In this document: piece after piece, positions 1 through 9,262 of the stretch | Layout of the letters: each line of letters begins with the position of its first letter | How positions within the stretch are numbered: the first letter of the stretch is position 1 | DNA from: Lachnospiraceae bacterium | GTDB taxonomy: Bacteria > Bacillota > Clostridia > Lachnospirales > Lachnospiraceae | Length of the DNA stretch: 64,000 nucleotides | Assembly (NCBI GenBank): GCA_024682835.1 | Contig: JAIKYU010000002.1 | Location: 1 to 64,000, forward strand | Direction: 5' to 3' | Notes under the pieces: model-generated | Seen by the model: the letters and a program-made list of their open reading frames with translations, nothing else | What the model was told of the DNA's origin: nothing | Database searches by the model: none | Made by a program: the position numbers and the translations under genes

Positions 1-1
1 C

Positions 2-1591
2 CCTTACGGCAACTATAAGAAGGTCAAGTTCTATGCGCTGAATAACAAGATGCTCATCAGGACCGATTATAAGAATGAGTTCTGGTTGGTCAACGGCCCG
101 GTCTATGCGATGCAGTTCAACAACTTCCCGGCGGAGAAGGAGTACTACTACGCGGTGCGCGCGGTCGGAAAGGCCGGCAACGCGGCCGGCGGCATGGACG
201 ACGGCGTGTACAACTGCACCAGACCGGACAAGGTCAGCGAAAATGAAGCAGTCGCAATGGGGTTGGACGCGGCTTCCATCAGTATTGCCTGGGTTCATGA
301 CGACTGCGTCAAGCAGTACTGGATCTATCGTGAGGACAGGGAGCTTGTGCCCGGTGAGAACGGGCTGGTGAAGCCGACGACGAGCCCCTGGAAGAAGCTT
401 GCTGCCAACAGCGGCGTGAAGAGTGTCAAGTTTGAGGGTGAGACCTACAAGTATAATGTCTTCAAGGACACAAAGCAGATCATTCCGGACAGAACCTATT
501 ACTACTACATCCGCCCGGTGGTTGACGTAAAGAAGGCAGCCAACGCGTCTGAGGATTACAACTGGGATCTGATGTCCGATTCGATTCCGGGCATGGCTTC
601 CGCGACCTACACCCAGGTGAAGGCGCTGAACCCCGCAAACTACAGCGTCGGTTCCGTGCAGCTGTCACTCAGCACGATCAAGAATATCACCAACTATCGG
701 ATCTGGCGCGCGGAGGTGGCCGGCAATGTGACTGCCCTGACGGACGGGATGAAGCTGGCGCCGGAGACCCTGAAGATGGAGGATGTCATCGGCATGACCC
801 GACCTTCTTCGGATGGAACCGTTCAGTGGAAGTTTGTCGCGCAGCAGGCTCCCGCCAACCCTTCCGTCGGAGGAAAGGCCATGAAGATCCTGGATGATAG
901 CGTGACGGTCGGACACTACTATTTCTATCTGGTGCAGACCACAACGGATCAGAGCGCGGCCTTGAATTACACCTACAGCAGAAGGATCCGCAACATCCCG
1001 CTTGCGCCGACGAATCTGAAGGCATCCTACCGCAACAGCTCGAAGGGGGCGCGTGTCACCTTCCAGGCAAATCCGAGGGATAAGGATTATATCGGAAACG
1101 GTGCCCTGTGGTATTATGTGAGATGGGGCAGCCATGACTGGGTGAGAGCGACCCAGGTGAGCGGCGTGAACTTCCGTCTGGATGACGACACGGGCATGAG
1201 CGGCGGCGAGCGCACCTATATTGTGGCAGCCTTCTACGGCGGTGCCCCGAATAGCGGCGGTATCAAGGGCGGTGAGGCTTCCGTCAAGTTTACCAAGGTC
1301 AACCGCATCGACCTGAACGGCTCCTTCAATCTCTACGAGGGAGATATCAATGAAATTACTGCCAGAGCCTATGCCGGCGACACGGCGATGGACGGCATCC
1401 GGATCGAGTACGATGGATATGATTCGAGCGTCATCAAGGTCGAGCGTGTCGATGACAGCAACAACAAGTTTAAGATCACCGCTTATGACGGTGCGGCAGG
1501 AAAGGAGACCAATCTGACCTTTAAGGCAGGAGATTATTCCAGAACCGTCAAGGTCAGGGTCTACGCAAAAGCAAACAAACCGAAGAAATGA
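2..1591 (+). CDS. Secreted Fn3/Ig-like repeat protein, 3' portion only
   Basis: The frame is open to the window edge, so the N-terminus and any signal peptide lie upstream; 529 residues are visible. The protein is built of roughly 100-residue beta-sandwich-like modules, each ending in an aromatic strand of the fibronectin type III kind (YYYAV near nt 147, YYYYIR near 500, YYFYLV near 920, RTYIV near 1213). The last 90 residues look like a bacterial Ig-like (Big) domain. No LPXTG or SLH anchor is seen at the Lys-rich C-terminus. I infer an extracellular or cell-surface adhesin or scaffold. The specific function is unknown and the Fn3 call is by pattern only. A terminator follows directly. Confidence 0.6.
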   Translation, partial: PYGNYKKVKFYALNNKMLIRTDYKNEFWLVNGPVYAMQFNNFPAEKEYYYAVRAVGKAGNAAGGMDDGVYNCTRPDKVSENEAVAMGLDAASISIAWVHDDCVKQYWIYREDRELVPGENGLVKPTTSPWKKLAANSGVKSVKFEGETYKYNVFKDTKQIIPDRTYYYYIRPVVDVKKAANASEDYNWDLMSDSIPGMASATYTQVKALNPANYSVGSVQLSLSTIKNITNYRIWRAEVAGNVTALTDGMKLAPETLKMEDVIGMTRPSSDGTVQWKFVAQQAPANPSVGGKAMKILDDSVTVGHYYFYLVQTTTDQSAALNYTYSRRIRNIPLAPTNLKASYRNSSKGARVTFQANPRDKDYIGNGALWYYVRWGSHDWVRATQVSGVNFRLDDDTGMSGGERTYIVAAFYGGAPNSGGIKGGEASVKFTKVNRIDLNGSFNLYEGDINEITARAYAGDTAMDGIRIEYDGYDSSVIKVERVDDSNNKFKITAYDGAAGKETNLTFKAGDYSRTVKVRVYAKANKPKK

Positions 1592-1614
1592 CGGAATAAA
1601 CCGTTCATGAAAGG

Positions 1615-1662
1615 AAGCGCCCCGGGCAGTTTCGGCTGCCCAGGGCGTTTGCTTCTTGTTTT
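1615..1662 (+). terminator. Intrinsic terminator after the Fn3-like gene
   Basis: A GC-rich stem (left arm 1618-1629, right arm 1636-1647, hexanucleotide loop TTTCGG, one C-A mismatch) is followed by a T-rich tail (TTTGCTTCTTGTTTTC). It separates the secreted-protein gene from rsmG. Confidence 0.8.
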
Positions 1663-1703
1663 CGGCAATGATCCGATAAAGAACGGACGAAAGGGACAAA
1701 TCC

Positions 1704-2423
1704 ATGACACAGGCATTGCAGGAGCTCCTCCTGAAAGGGGCTGAAGAGATGGGAATCCCCATGACCCCTTCGCAGGCGGATCAGATGGCACAGTACCACG
1801 GGATGCTCACGGAGGCGAACCGGAAGATGAATCTGACCCGGGTGTCCGAGGATGCAGAGGAATCCGTGAAACGCAATTATCTGGACAGCATTGCCGTCCT
1901 TGCGGGAGATGTGCCGCACGAAGGACGTGTGATCGATGTGGGCTCAGGGGCCGGGCTTCCGGGACTTCCGCTGGCGATCATGCTGCCTGATGTGCATTTT
2001 ACGCTGCTTGATTCCATGGAAAAGAGAACCCGCTTTTTACAGAGCGTGGTGGATGCGCTTTCCCTTTCTGTCACTGTGGTGCACGCCCGCGCGGAGGAGG
2101 CAGCGGCAGAGCCTTTACACAGAGAACAGTATGATCTGGCCATTGCCCGCGGTGTCGCGCGGCTGAATGTGCTCTGCGAATACCTGCTTCCTTTTGTCCG
2201 CAAAGGCGGAAGCATGATCGCCCTGAAGGGACCCGCCGCTGAGGAGGAGCTTACGGAGGCGGCACATGCCATCCGGGTGCTCGGCGGCGGCAAGGCGCAG
2301 ATCTCGCCCCTCGTGATTCCGGGAACGGACTGGGATCACCGCGGAGTGTGGATCAGAAAGACGAAAGAGACGCCCCGCGAATACCCGAGAACCCCTGCGG
2401 CGATGAAAAAGCATCCGCTGTAG
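1704..2423 (+). CDS. rsmG: 16S rRNA (guanine-527-N7)-methyltransferase RsmG
   Basis: A protein of 239 residues, the usual RsmG (GidB) length. The SAM-binding motif VIDVGSGAGLPGLPLAI is at about residues 77-93, with family blocks LLDSMEKR and IARGVARL downstream. It methylates N7 of G527 in 16S rRNA, in the cytoplasm. The ATG is preceded by AAAGGG at about 1690-1695. In many Firmicutes rsmG follows mnmG; here the neighbours differ, with a surface protein upstream and a transporter downstream. The last 30 residues are charged and Pro-rich beyond the catalytic fold. The family call is secure. Confidence 0.95.
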   Translation: MTQALQELLLKGAEEMGIPMTPSQADQMAQYHGMLTEANRKMNLTRVSEDAEESVKRNYLDSIAVLAGDVPHEGRVIDVGSGAGLPGLPLAIMLPDVHFTLLDSMEKRTRFLQSVVDALSLSVTVVHARAEEAAAEPLHREQYDLAIARGVARLNVLCEYLLPFVRKGGSMIALKGPAAEEELTEAAHAIRVLGGGKAQISPLVIPGTDWDHRGVWIRKTKETPREYPRTPAAMKKHPL

Positions 2424-2529
2424 CCGATATGCAGTCGCAGGGAACGTCCGGTTTTCCGGGATTTTGGTTCGCGTTATGGATGGCATGGCGTGATCCTCAT
2501 ATGATTTGTGTGATGAATGAAGGATACGT

Positions 2530-3468
2530 ATGAATAATCTGATACTCTCTTTTCAGGTGGTGGCCCCGCTGTTTCTGTGTATTCTGCTCGGGGTGTTTTT
2601 AAAGCGCATCGGAATGCTTGGACATCAGTCGCTTGGGGATATCAACCGGCTGTGCTTCCGGGTTTTTCTGCCGATCTATCTCTTTCAGAATATCTATACG
2701 ACAAAGCTTTCGTCCGCTTTTCATGCGGGGCTTGTCACCTATTCCGTCGCCGCTGTGATCCTTGTCTTTCTCCTGTGCCTGCTCATCATCCCCCGTCTGG
2801 AGCCGGAGAACAAAAGACGCGGCGTCATGATCCAGGCTATTTTCAGGAGCAATTTTGCCTTGTTTGGTCTGCCGGTGGCTATCTCCCTCTGCGGGGAGGA
2901 GAAGGCCGGCCCGACCTCGCTTCTTGTGGGGCTTTTGGTGCCGGTCTACAACACGCTGGCAGTGGTGACGCTGGAGCTGTTCCGCGGAGGTAAACCGGAT
3001 GCGAAAAAGGTGGCGAAGGGGATCGCGACCAATCCGCTGATCATCGCTTCCGTTCTGGGAATCCTCATGAATCTGTGCCGGATTCCCCTGCCGGAATCCG
3101 TGAACAAAGCCGTCGCCGATCTGGGGAAGGTGGCAACCCCCCTTTCCCTGGTGGCGCTGGGTGGCTCCTTTGTGGTTGGAAATGTGAAGAACTATACGAA
3201 GCAGATTTTGGTTTCCGTGAGTGCGAAGCTGGTGCTGTTTCCGCTTGCTGCCTGTGCGATCGCCATTCTCCTTGGATTTCGCGGGGAGATGCTCGCGCCG
3301 GTGCTGATTTTTTCCGGCGCACCGACGGCGGTTTCATCGTTTCCCATGGCGCAGCAGATGGGAGGAGACGGGGAGCTGGCGGCGGATCTGGTGGTGTTCA
3401 CCACCGGCTTCTGCGTGCTCACCATGTTTCTGTGGATTTTTTTCCTCAAGCAGCTGGGATTCCTGTGA
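2530..3468 (+). CDS. AEC-family (auxin efflux carrier-like) transporter
   Basis: A 312-residue, very hydrophobic protein with about ten predicted membrane segments. It has the AEC layout: two bundles of five helices around a polar loop, with the N-terminal FLCILLGVFLKRIGML segment and the C-terminal GAPTAVSSFPMAQQMGGD block characteristic of YwkB/MdcF-like carriers. The ATG has GAAGGA about 10 nt upstream. Members export or import small organic acids such as malate or malonate; the substrate here cannot be read from sequence. It lies about 100 nt after rsmG with no clear terminator between them. Confidence 0.85.
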   Translation: MNNLILSFQVVAPLFLCILLGVFLKRIGMLGHQSLGDINRLCFRVFLPIYLFQNIYTTKLSSAFHAGLVTYSVAAVILVFLLCLLIIPRLEPENKRRGVMIQAIFRSNFALFGLPVAISLCGEEKAGPTSLLVGLLVPVYNTLAVVTLELFRGGKPDAKKVAKGIATNPLIIASVLGILMNLCRIPLPESVNKAVADLGKVATPLSLVALGGSFVVGNVKNYTKQILVSVSAKLVLFPLAACAIAILLGFRGEMLAPVLIFSGAPTAVSSFPMAQQMGGDGELAADLVVFTTGFCVLTMFLWIFFLKQLGFL

Positions 3469-3565
3469 AACCTGCCTGCGGTGCAGCGGAGCAATCCGTG
3501 GGCATCATATGCTGTAAACTGTTTTTGCCTTACCATCATGAAACCAATCGTCATGGCAGAGGGAG

Positions 3566-4270
3566 ATGAGATTGCGACTGGATAAGTTTCTTGCGGATAT
3601 GCGGCTGGGCAGCCGGGGGGAGGTCAAAATCCTCATCCGGCAGGGATTTGTGACTGTAAACGGCACGGCCGCAAAGGATCCCGGCATGACGGTTACCGAA
3701 GCCGACGAGGTGCGCACCGGAGGGAAACCGCTTCTCCACAGGCGTTATGTCTACTATATGATGAATAAGCCCGCCGGTGTCCTCACGGCGACCAGAGACC
3801 GGAAACAGCAGACGGTGCTGGATCTTCTGCCGGAGGATATTCCCAGGGGCATTGCTCCGGTCGGCCGGCTGGACAAGGATACGGTGGGTCTCCTTCTTCT
3901 CACCAATGACGGAGCGCTGGCACACAGGCTCCTTTCCCCGAAATACCATGTGGACAAGACCTATCTGGTTCGGACGGCGGATCCGGTCACGGAGGAGATG
4001 GTCGCGCGTTTTGCCGGGGGGCTTGTTCTTCCGGACGGGACGAAGCTTCTGGAGGCTTCTCTTTTGATTTCGGAAGAGGATCCCGGGGAGAGCAGGGTGA
4101 CGGTCCGGGAGGGGAAATTTCATCAGATCAAGCGCATGTTCGAAGCCTGCGGCACCACAGTCACATATCTGAAGCGTCTTTCCATGGGCGGGCTCACACT
4201 GGACCCCGATCTTCCGGAGGGTGCCTTCAGGGAACTGACGGCAGAGGAGACGTTAGCGCTTGCCATTTGA
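3566..4270 (+). CDS. RsuA-family 16S rRNA pseudouridine synthase
   Basis: A 234-residue protein with an N-terminal S4 RNA-binding domain (residues 1-60, RLDKFLADM) and an RsuA/RluB/E/F catalytic domain. The catalytic Asp is D103 in the motif GRLDKDTVG, followed by LLLLTNDG. The length and S4 domain favour RsuA, which isomerises U516 of 16S rRNA. A 23S-specific relative cannot be excluded. The RBS is GAGGGAGATG just before the start. Confidence 0.88.
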   Translation: MRLRLDKFLADMRLGSRGEVKILIRQGFVTVNGTAAKDPGMTVTEADEVRTGGKPLLHRRYVYYMMNKPAGVLTATRDRKQQTVLDLLPEDIPRGIAPVGRLDKDTVGLLLLTNDGALAHRLLSPKYHVDKTYLVRTADPVTEEMVARFAGGLVLPDGTKLLEASLLISEEDPGESRVTVREGKFHQIKRMFEACGTTVTYLKRLSMGGLTLDPDLPEGAFRELTAEETLALAI

Positions 4271-4332
4271 CGGGGATGGTGATAAAATACCTCTGTTTTT
4301 ATCGTTTTTTCGCGCAAAGGGGGATACCGGTT

Positions 4333-5706
4333 ATGGCAAACAAAGAGATTCCGTACAAAATCTATCTGGAAGAGTCAGAATTACCTTCATCATGGTACAA
4401 CATGCGGGCAGACATGAAAAACAAGCCCGCGCCGCTTTTGAATCCCGGAACGGGCCAGCCGATGACCGCTCCCGAGCTGGAAGGGGTTTTCTGCAGCGAG
4501 CTCGTCAAGCAGGAGCTGGACAATGACAACGCGCAGATTGCCATTCCGCAGGAGATTCTGGACTTTTACAAAATGTACCGGCCGTCGCCTCTGGTTCGAG
4601 CCTATTTTCTTGAGAAACAGCTGGATACGCCGGCAAAGATCTACTACAAGTTTGAGGGCAACAATACCAGCGGTTCGCACAAGCTCAATTCCGCGATTGC
4701 CCAGGCCTATTATGCCAAAAAGCAGGGACTCAAGGGCGTGACGACCGAAACCGGTGCCGGACAGTGGGGCACGGCCCTTTCCATGGCCTGCGCCTTCTTC
4801 GGACTGGACTGCAAGGTGTACATGGTCAAGGTCTCCTATGAGCAGAAGCCCTTCCGCAGGGAGGTCATGCGCACCTACGGTGCATCCGTGACGCCGTCTC
4901 CCTCAGAGACGACCGATGTGGGCAAGAAGATCCTGGAAGCGCATCCGGGCACCACGGGAAGCCTCGGCTGTGCGATTTCCGAGGCGGTGGAGGTCGCCGT
5001 AAAGTCCGAAGGCTACCGTTACGTGCTGGGCAGTGTGCTGAATCAGGTGCTGCTGCATCAGTCTGTGATCGGTCTGGAGACCAAGACGGCGCTTGACAAA
5101 TACGGCGTTCATCCGGACATCATCATCGGCTGCGCAGGCGGCGGTTCCAATCTGGGCGGTCTGATCGCTCCGTTTATGGGACAGAAGCTGCGCGGAGAGG
5201 CGGATTATCGCATCATTGCGGTGGAACCGGCCTCCTGCCCGAGCTTTACCCGCGGGCGTTTTGCCTACGATTTCTGTGATACCGGCAAGGTCTGTCCGCT
5301 GGCCAAAATGTACACGCTGGGCTGCGACTTCATTCCGGCGCCGAATCATGCGGGCGGGCTTCGCTATCACGGCATGAGCACCACGCTGTCCCAGCTTTAC
5401 GCGGACGGCTATATGGAAGCGACGTCGGTGAAGCAGACGGACGTCTTTCAGGCAGCGGAGCAGTTTGCCCGCGTGGAGGGCATCCTTCCCGCGCCGGAGA
5501 GCTCGCATGCGATCCGCGTAGCCATCGACGAAGCGTTGAAGTGCAAAGAGACGGGAGAGGAAAAGACCATCGTCTTCGGTCTGACCGGCACCGGCTACTT
5601 TGATATGGTCGCCTATGAAAGATTCCACAACAATGAGATGTCAGATTATGTGCCGACGGACGAGGAGCTTGCCGAGAGCTTCAAGAGTCTGCCGCAGATT
5701 TCCTGA
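4333..5706 (+). CDS. trpB2: TrpB2-type tryptophan synthase beta-like PLP enzyme
   Basis: A 457-residue fold-type II PLP enzyme. The Schiff-base lysine is K117 in GSHKLN, and the glycine-rich phosphate loop is GCAGGGSNLGG. The long N-terminal extension and the motif ETGAGQWGTA are typical of TrpB2 rather than canonical TrpB. TrpB2 enzymes condense indole with serine or act as serine deaminases without a TrpA partner, and no trpA is nearby. The start at 4333 was chosen over an in-frame ATG at 4267 because AGGGGG lies about 9 nt upstream and the earlier start overlaps the preceding gene. Confidence 0.9.
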   Translation: MANKEIPYKIYLEESELPSSWYNMRADMKNKPAPLLNPGTGQPMTAPELEGVFCSELVKQELDNDNAQIAIPQEILDFYKMYRPSPLVRAYFLEKQLDTPAKIYYKFEGNNTSGSHKLNSAIAQAYYAKKQGLKGVTTETGAGQWGTALSMACAFFGLDCKVYMVKVSYEQKPFRREVMRTYGASVTPSPSETTDVGKKILEAHPGTTGSLGCAISEAVEVAVKSEGYRYVLGSVLNQVLLHQSVIGLETKTALDKYGVHPDIIIGCAGGGSNLGGLIAPFMGQKLRGEADYRIIAVEPASCPSFTRGRFAYDFCDTGKVCPLAKMYTLGCDFIPAPNHAGGLRYHGMSTTLSQLYADGYMEATSVKQTDVFQAAEQFARVEGILPAPESSHAIRVAIDEALKCKETGEEKTIVFGLTGTGYFDMVAYERFHNNEMSDYVPTDEELAESFKSLPQIS

Positions 5707-5726
5707 AGGAGGGAAAGGGGTCAGAG

Positions 5727-6251
5727 ATGAAAGAGTTAAAGGACTATGTACGCACAATTCCGGATTTTCCCAAGCCGGGCATCATGTTCAGGGATGTGAC
5801 GACGGTCGTGCAGGATCCGGACGGTCTCCAGCTGGCGGTCGATTCCATGCTGGGACTGGTGGAGGATCTGGATTTTAACGTGGTGGCCGGTGCCGAAGCG
5901 AGAGGCTTCATTTTCGGAACAGTAGTTGCCTATAAACGTCACAAGTCCTTTGTGCTCATCCGCAAGAAGGGCAAGCTTCCCTGCGAGACGGTGGAGGCGA
6001 CCTACGACCTGGAATACGGAACGGCGACGATTGAGATGCATAAGGACGCCATCAAACCCGGTGACCGCGTGCTGATCGTGGATGATCTCATCGCGACCGG
6101 CGGCACCATCAAGGCGATGATCGACTTGGTGGAGCAGTGCGGCGGCGTGGTGGCAGGCGTTCTGGTGCTGATGGAACTGAAGGGCCTGCAGGGAAGAGAA
6201 CACCTTGCGGGCTACCGCGTGGACAGTGCGCTGGCCTACGAGGGAAAATAA
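5727..6251 (+). CDS. apt: Adenine phosphoribosyltransferase
   Basis: A 174-residue purine salvage enzyme converting adenine and PRPP to AMP. The PRPP-binding motif is VLIVDDLIATGGT, with D119/D120. The N-terminal blocks IPDFPKPGIMFRD and AGAEARGF are diagnostic of Apt. The start has a strong GAAGGAGGGAAAGG ribosome site. It sits 30 nt upstream of the (p)ppGpp synthetase gene, a common Firmicute pairing that links purine salvage and the stringent response. Confidence 0.97.
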   Translation: MKELKDYVRTIPDFPKPGIMFRDVTTVVQDPDGLQLAVDSMLGLVEDLDFNVVAGAEARGFIFGTVVAYKRHKSFVLIRKKGKLPCETVEATYDLEYGTATIEMHKDAIKPGDRVLIVDDLIATGGTIKAMIDLVEQCGGVVAGVLVLMELKGLQGREHLAGYRVDSALAYEGK

Positions 6252-6281
6252 ACCGGAGCGGATTTTGGTTGCGGGGACGGC

Positions 6282-8576
6282 ATGGCGGAAACAGCTGAAA
6301 AACACTTTGACAGTCGGGTGATCGAGGAGATCGAGGAGTTTCAGAGTCCGGATAAGCTTTATTCGGACCTGATTCTCCGCGTGCAGAAATATCATCCCTC
6401 GGACGACATCACCCTGATCGAAAAAGCCTATCAGACCGCTTGTGACGCGCATCGTGATCAGGTGCGCAAATCGGGTGAGCCCTATGTCATCCATCCGCTC
6501 TGCGTCGCCATCATTCTGGCGGATCTCGAACTGGACAAGGAAACCATCACGGCAGGTCTTCTTCACGACGTTGTGGAGGACACTGTGATGACCACCGATC
6601 AGATTGCCAGAGCCTTCGGCGGCGATGTGGCCGGTCTGGTGGACGGTGTGACCAAGCTGACCAGTCTCCATCTGGCCAACCATTACACCGACAAAACCGC
6701 GGCACAGCTGGAGGTGCAGGGCACCAATCTGCGCAAGATGTTCCTTGCGATGGCCAAGGATATCCGCGTCATTCTGATCAAGCTGGCCGACAGACTGCAC
6801 AACATGCGGACACTGAAGTATCAATCCCCGGAGAGCCAGCGGCGCATCGCGCAGGAGACGCTGGATATTTATTCTCCGATCGCGGAACGGCTGGGTATTT
6901 CCCGCATCAAGGTCGAGCTGGATGATCTGTCCTTAAAGTATCTCAAGCCGGATGTCTATGCGGATCTGATGGAAAAGGTCGAAGCCCGCAAAAACGAGAG
7001 GGAGGCCTATGTCTTCGAGATTGTCGAGGACGTCCGAAGGCATATTGCGGCGGCGGGCATCAAGGGCAGTGTCGACGGACGCGTCAAGCATTTCTTCAGC
7101 ATCTATAAAAAAATGCGGAACCAGGGCAAGACGCTGGATCAGATCTACGATTTGTTCGCGGTCCGCATCATTGTGGACAATGTCAAGGACTGCTATGCCG
7201 CGCTGGGCATCATTCATGAGATGTACAAGCCGATACCCGGACGGTTCAAGGACTATATCGCCATGCCCAAGGCCAACAACTATCAGTCTCTGCACACGAC
7301 GCTGATGGGACCGCTGGGACTCCCTTTTGAGATTCAGATCCGCACGAGCGACATGCATCGTGCTGCGGAATACGGTATTGCCGCGCACTGGCGCTACAAG
7401 GAGAGCGGTAGCTCCGATGCCACTGAGACCAACCGCGAGGAGGCAAAGCTCACCTGGCTCAGGCAGATTCTGGAATGGCAGCAGGAAATGAGCGACAATC
7501 AGGAGTTCATGAACCTGCTTAAGAGCGACCTGAATCTCTTTTCCGATGATGTGTACTGCTTCACGCCCAACGGCGAGGTCAAAAACCTCCCTGCCGGTTC
7601 CACGCCCATCGATTTTGCCTACAGCATTCACAGCGCGGTCGGCAACAAGATGATCGGAGCCAAGGTCAACGGGAAGCTGGTTCCCATCGATTACAAGATC
7701 CAGAACGGCGACCGCATCGAGGTGTTGACGAGCGCCAATTCCTCGGGCCCCAGCAGAGACTGGCTTTCCATCGCAAAAAGCACCTCCGCGCGCAACAAGA
7801 TCAATCAGTTCTTCCGGCATGAGCTCAAGGATGAGAACATCGTGCGCGGGAAGGAACTGCTGCAGTCCTTCTGCAAGACCAAAGGAGTGGATCCCTCTGA
7901 AATCAACAAGGGGGAGTATCAGGATATCATCGTCAGACGCTACGGCTTCAGGGACTGGGATTCCGTGCTGGCCGCGGTGGGACACGGCGGCTTAAAGGAA
8001 GGGCAGATCGTCAACAAGCTCATCGAGCTCTCCGACAAGGAAAACCACCAGAATCTCACGGATGAAGAGGTCCTGGCCGCTGTGGCGGACGGGCTGATTC
8101 CCCGGATCTCCCAGTCCGGCAATGCCATCCTGGTAAAGGGTGTGCATGATGTGGCCGTGCGCTTTTCCAAGTGCTGCAATCCGGTGCCCGGGGACGAGAT
8201 CGTCGGCTTTGTGACCAGGGGACGCGGGGTGACCGTGCATCGCAAGGACTGCATCAACATCCGCACCATGTCACAGGAGGATCGCACCAGGCTGATTGAT
8301 GCCGAGTGGGAGATCGGCGAGGGCGAAGGCGAAAAATACGTCGCGGATATCAAGATCTTTGCCAATGACAGACCGGGACTGCTCGCGGATATCTCGCGGA
8401 CGCTCACCGAAAGGAATATCAGCATACTGGCTATGCACACCCGCACGAGCAAGCAGGGACTGGCCACGCTGGAGACCTCCTTCCAGGTGTGCAGCCGGGA
8501 CGAGCTGCAGAGCGTGACGGAAAAGCTCAGACAGGTGGACAGTGTGATCGATATCCAGAGAACCAGCGGAGGATAA
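6282..8576 (+). CDS. relA: Bifunctional (p)ppGpp synthetase/hydrolase RelA/SpoT (Rel)
   Basis: A 764-residue long RSH protein. The order is an HD hydrolase domain (GLLHDVVEDT with H95/D96 and E99/D100), a RelA-type synthetase domain (GRFKDYIAMPKANNYQSLHT), a TGS domain (CFTPNGEVKNLPAGSTPIDFAY), a Cys-containing regulatory domain (KCCNPVPGDEIVGFV...HRKDC) and a C-terminal ACT domain (about 690-764). Intact HD and synthetase motifs indicate both activities. It acts at the ribosome in the stringent response. CodY in the same window responds to GTP, whose pool falls when this enzyme is active. Confidence 0.96.
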   Translation: MAETAEKHFDSRVIEEIEEFQSPDKLYSDLILRVQKYHPSDDITLIEKAYQTACDAHRDQVRKSGEPYVIHPLCVAIILADLELDKETITAGLLHDVVEDTVMTTDQIARAFGGDVAGLVDGVTKLTSLHLANHYTDKTAAQLEVQGTNLRKMFLAMAKDIRVILIKLADRLHNMRTLKYQSPESQRRIAQETLDIYSPIAERLGISRIKVELDDLSLKYLKPDVYADLMEKVEARKNEREAYVFEIVEDVRRHIAAAGIKGSVDGRVKHFFSIYKKMRNQGKTLDQIYDLFAVRIIVDNVKDCYAALGIIHEMYKPIPGRFKDYIAMPKANNYQSLHTTLMGPLGLPFEIQIRTSDMHRAAEYGIAAHWRYKESGSSDATETNREEAKLTWLRQILEWQQEMSDNQEFMNLLKSDLNLFSDDVYCFTPNGEVKNLPAGSTPIDFAYSIHSAVGNKMIGAKVNGKLVPIDYKIQNGDRIEVLTSANSSGPSRDWLSIAKSTSARNKINQFFRHELKDENIVRGKELLQSFCKTKGVDPSEINKGEYQDIIVRRYGFRDWDSVLAAVGHGGLKEGQIVNKLIELSDKENHQNLTDEEVLAAVADGLIPRISQSGNAILVKGVHDVAVRFSKCCNPVPGDEIVGFVTRGRGVTVHRKDCINIRTMSQEDRTRLIDAEWEIGEGEGEKYVADIKIFANDRPGLLADISRTLTERNISILAMHTRTSKQGLATLETSFQVCSRDELQSVTEKLRQVDSVIDIQRTSGG

Positions 8577-8578
8577 GC

Positions 8579-9250
8579 ATGCAGGAGATACAGATCGGCA
8601 GGATGATTCTGGGACCGGTGGGGACCAATTCCTACTATGTGTACCGGGACGGACAGAAAGATACGAAGGACTCCTCGCAGGAACGAACCCCGGTGGTGCT
8701 CATCGACCCGCCGGATGCGGGGGAACGGATTTATGACGCGCTGCGGGAGCGCGGTTTTTTTATTGAACGGATTCTGCTGACCCATGCCCATTTTGACCAT
8801 ATCGGGGGCATTGCGGGCATCCTTTCCCGCTCCGACGACAAAATTCCTGTGGCTGCACCGGAAGCGGAGAAAAGCCTGTGTGAGGATCCGGAATTAAACT
8901 GCTCGTTGTCCATGGGAGGGCACGGTGTGACCGTTCGACCGGATATCTGGCTTCATGACGGCGAGACCGTCGAAGCGGCCGGCGTGACCCTGCAGGTGAT
9001 CGCCACACCCGGCCACACGGTGGGCAGCTGCTGCTTTTATATCGGGGAGGCGGGGGTGCTGATCTCCGGGGATACGCTGTTTGCCGGGAGTGTGGGCCGT
9101 GCCGATCTGCCGACGGGTTCCATGTCCACCCTGGTCCGTTCCATCAAAGAAAAACTGTTTGACCTGCCGGATGAGACGCTGGTGCTCCCCGGACACGGCG
9201 AAGAGACCACCATCGGCGATGAAAAGCGGTACAATCCCTTTATCCAATGA
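8579..9250 (+). CDS. Metallo-beta-lactamase-fold hydrolase (glyoxalase II-like)
   Basis: A 223-residue protein with the metal motif THAHFDHIGG (H69, H71, D73, H74), later metal ligands GHTVGS and SGDTLF, and the family ending LPGHGEETTIGDEK. These small cytosolic MBL proteins are usually annotated as hydroxyacylglutathione hydrolase-like thioesterases; the true substrate is unknown. The start at 8579 has GCGGAGGA 5 nt upstream. The longer frame from 8489 would overlap relA by 88 nt and is rejected. Its position between relA and hemZ is often seen in Clostridia. Confidence 0.88.
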   Translation: MQEIQIGRMILGPVGTNSYYVYRDGQKDTKDSSQERTPVVLIDPPDAGERIYDALRERGFFIERILLTHAHFDHIGGIAGILSRSDDKIPVAAPEAEKSLCEDPELNCSLSMGGHGVTVRPDIWLHDGETVEAAGVTLQVIATPGHTVGSCCFYIGEAGVLISGDTLFAGSVGRADLPTGSMSTLVRSIKEKLFDLPDETLVLPGHGEETTIGDEKRYNPFIQ

Positions 9251-9262
9251 TCGTTACCAGTC

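Noticed and set aside
665..1762. Long minus-strand frame opposite the Fn3-like gene, and other long antisense frames (e.g. 5736-6824, 39371-41374, 43229-45160, 61072-62919)
   Set aside because: They mirror strong + strand genes, have no family motifs and arise from GC-rich codon bias.
2404..2430. Sigma-28-like site TGAA-N15-GCCGATAT at the end of rsmG
   Set aside because: The -10 is perfect but the -35 has a mismatch, it overlaps the rsmG stop, and the downstream gene is a carrier with no motility link. Possibly chance; worth including in a genome-wide scan.
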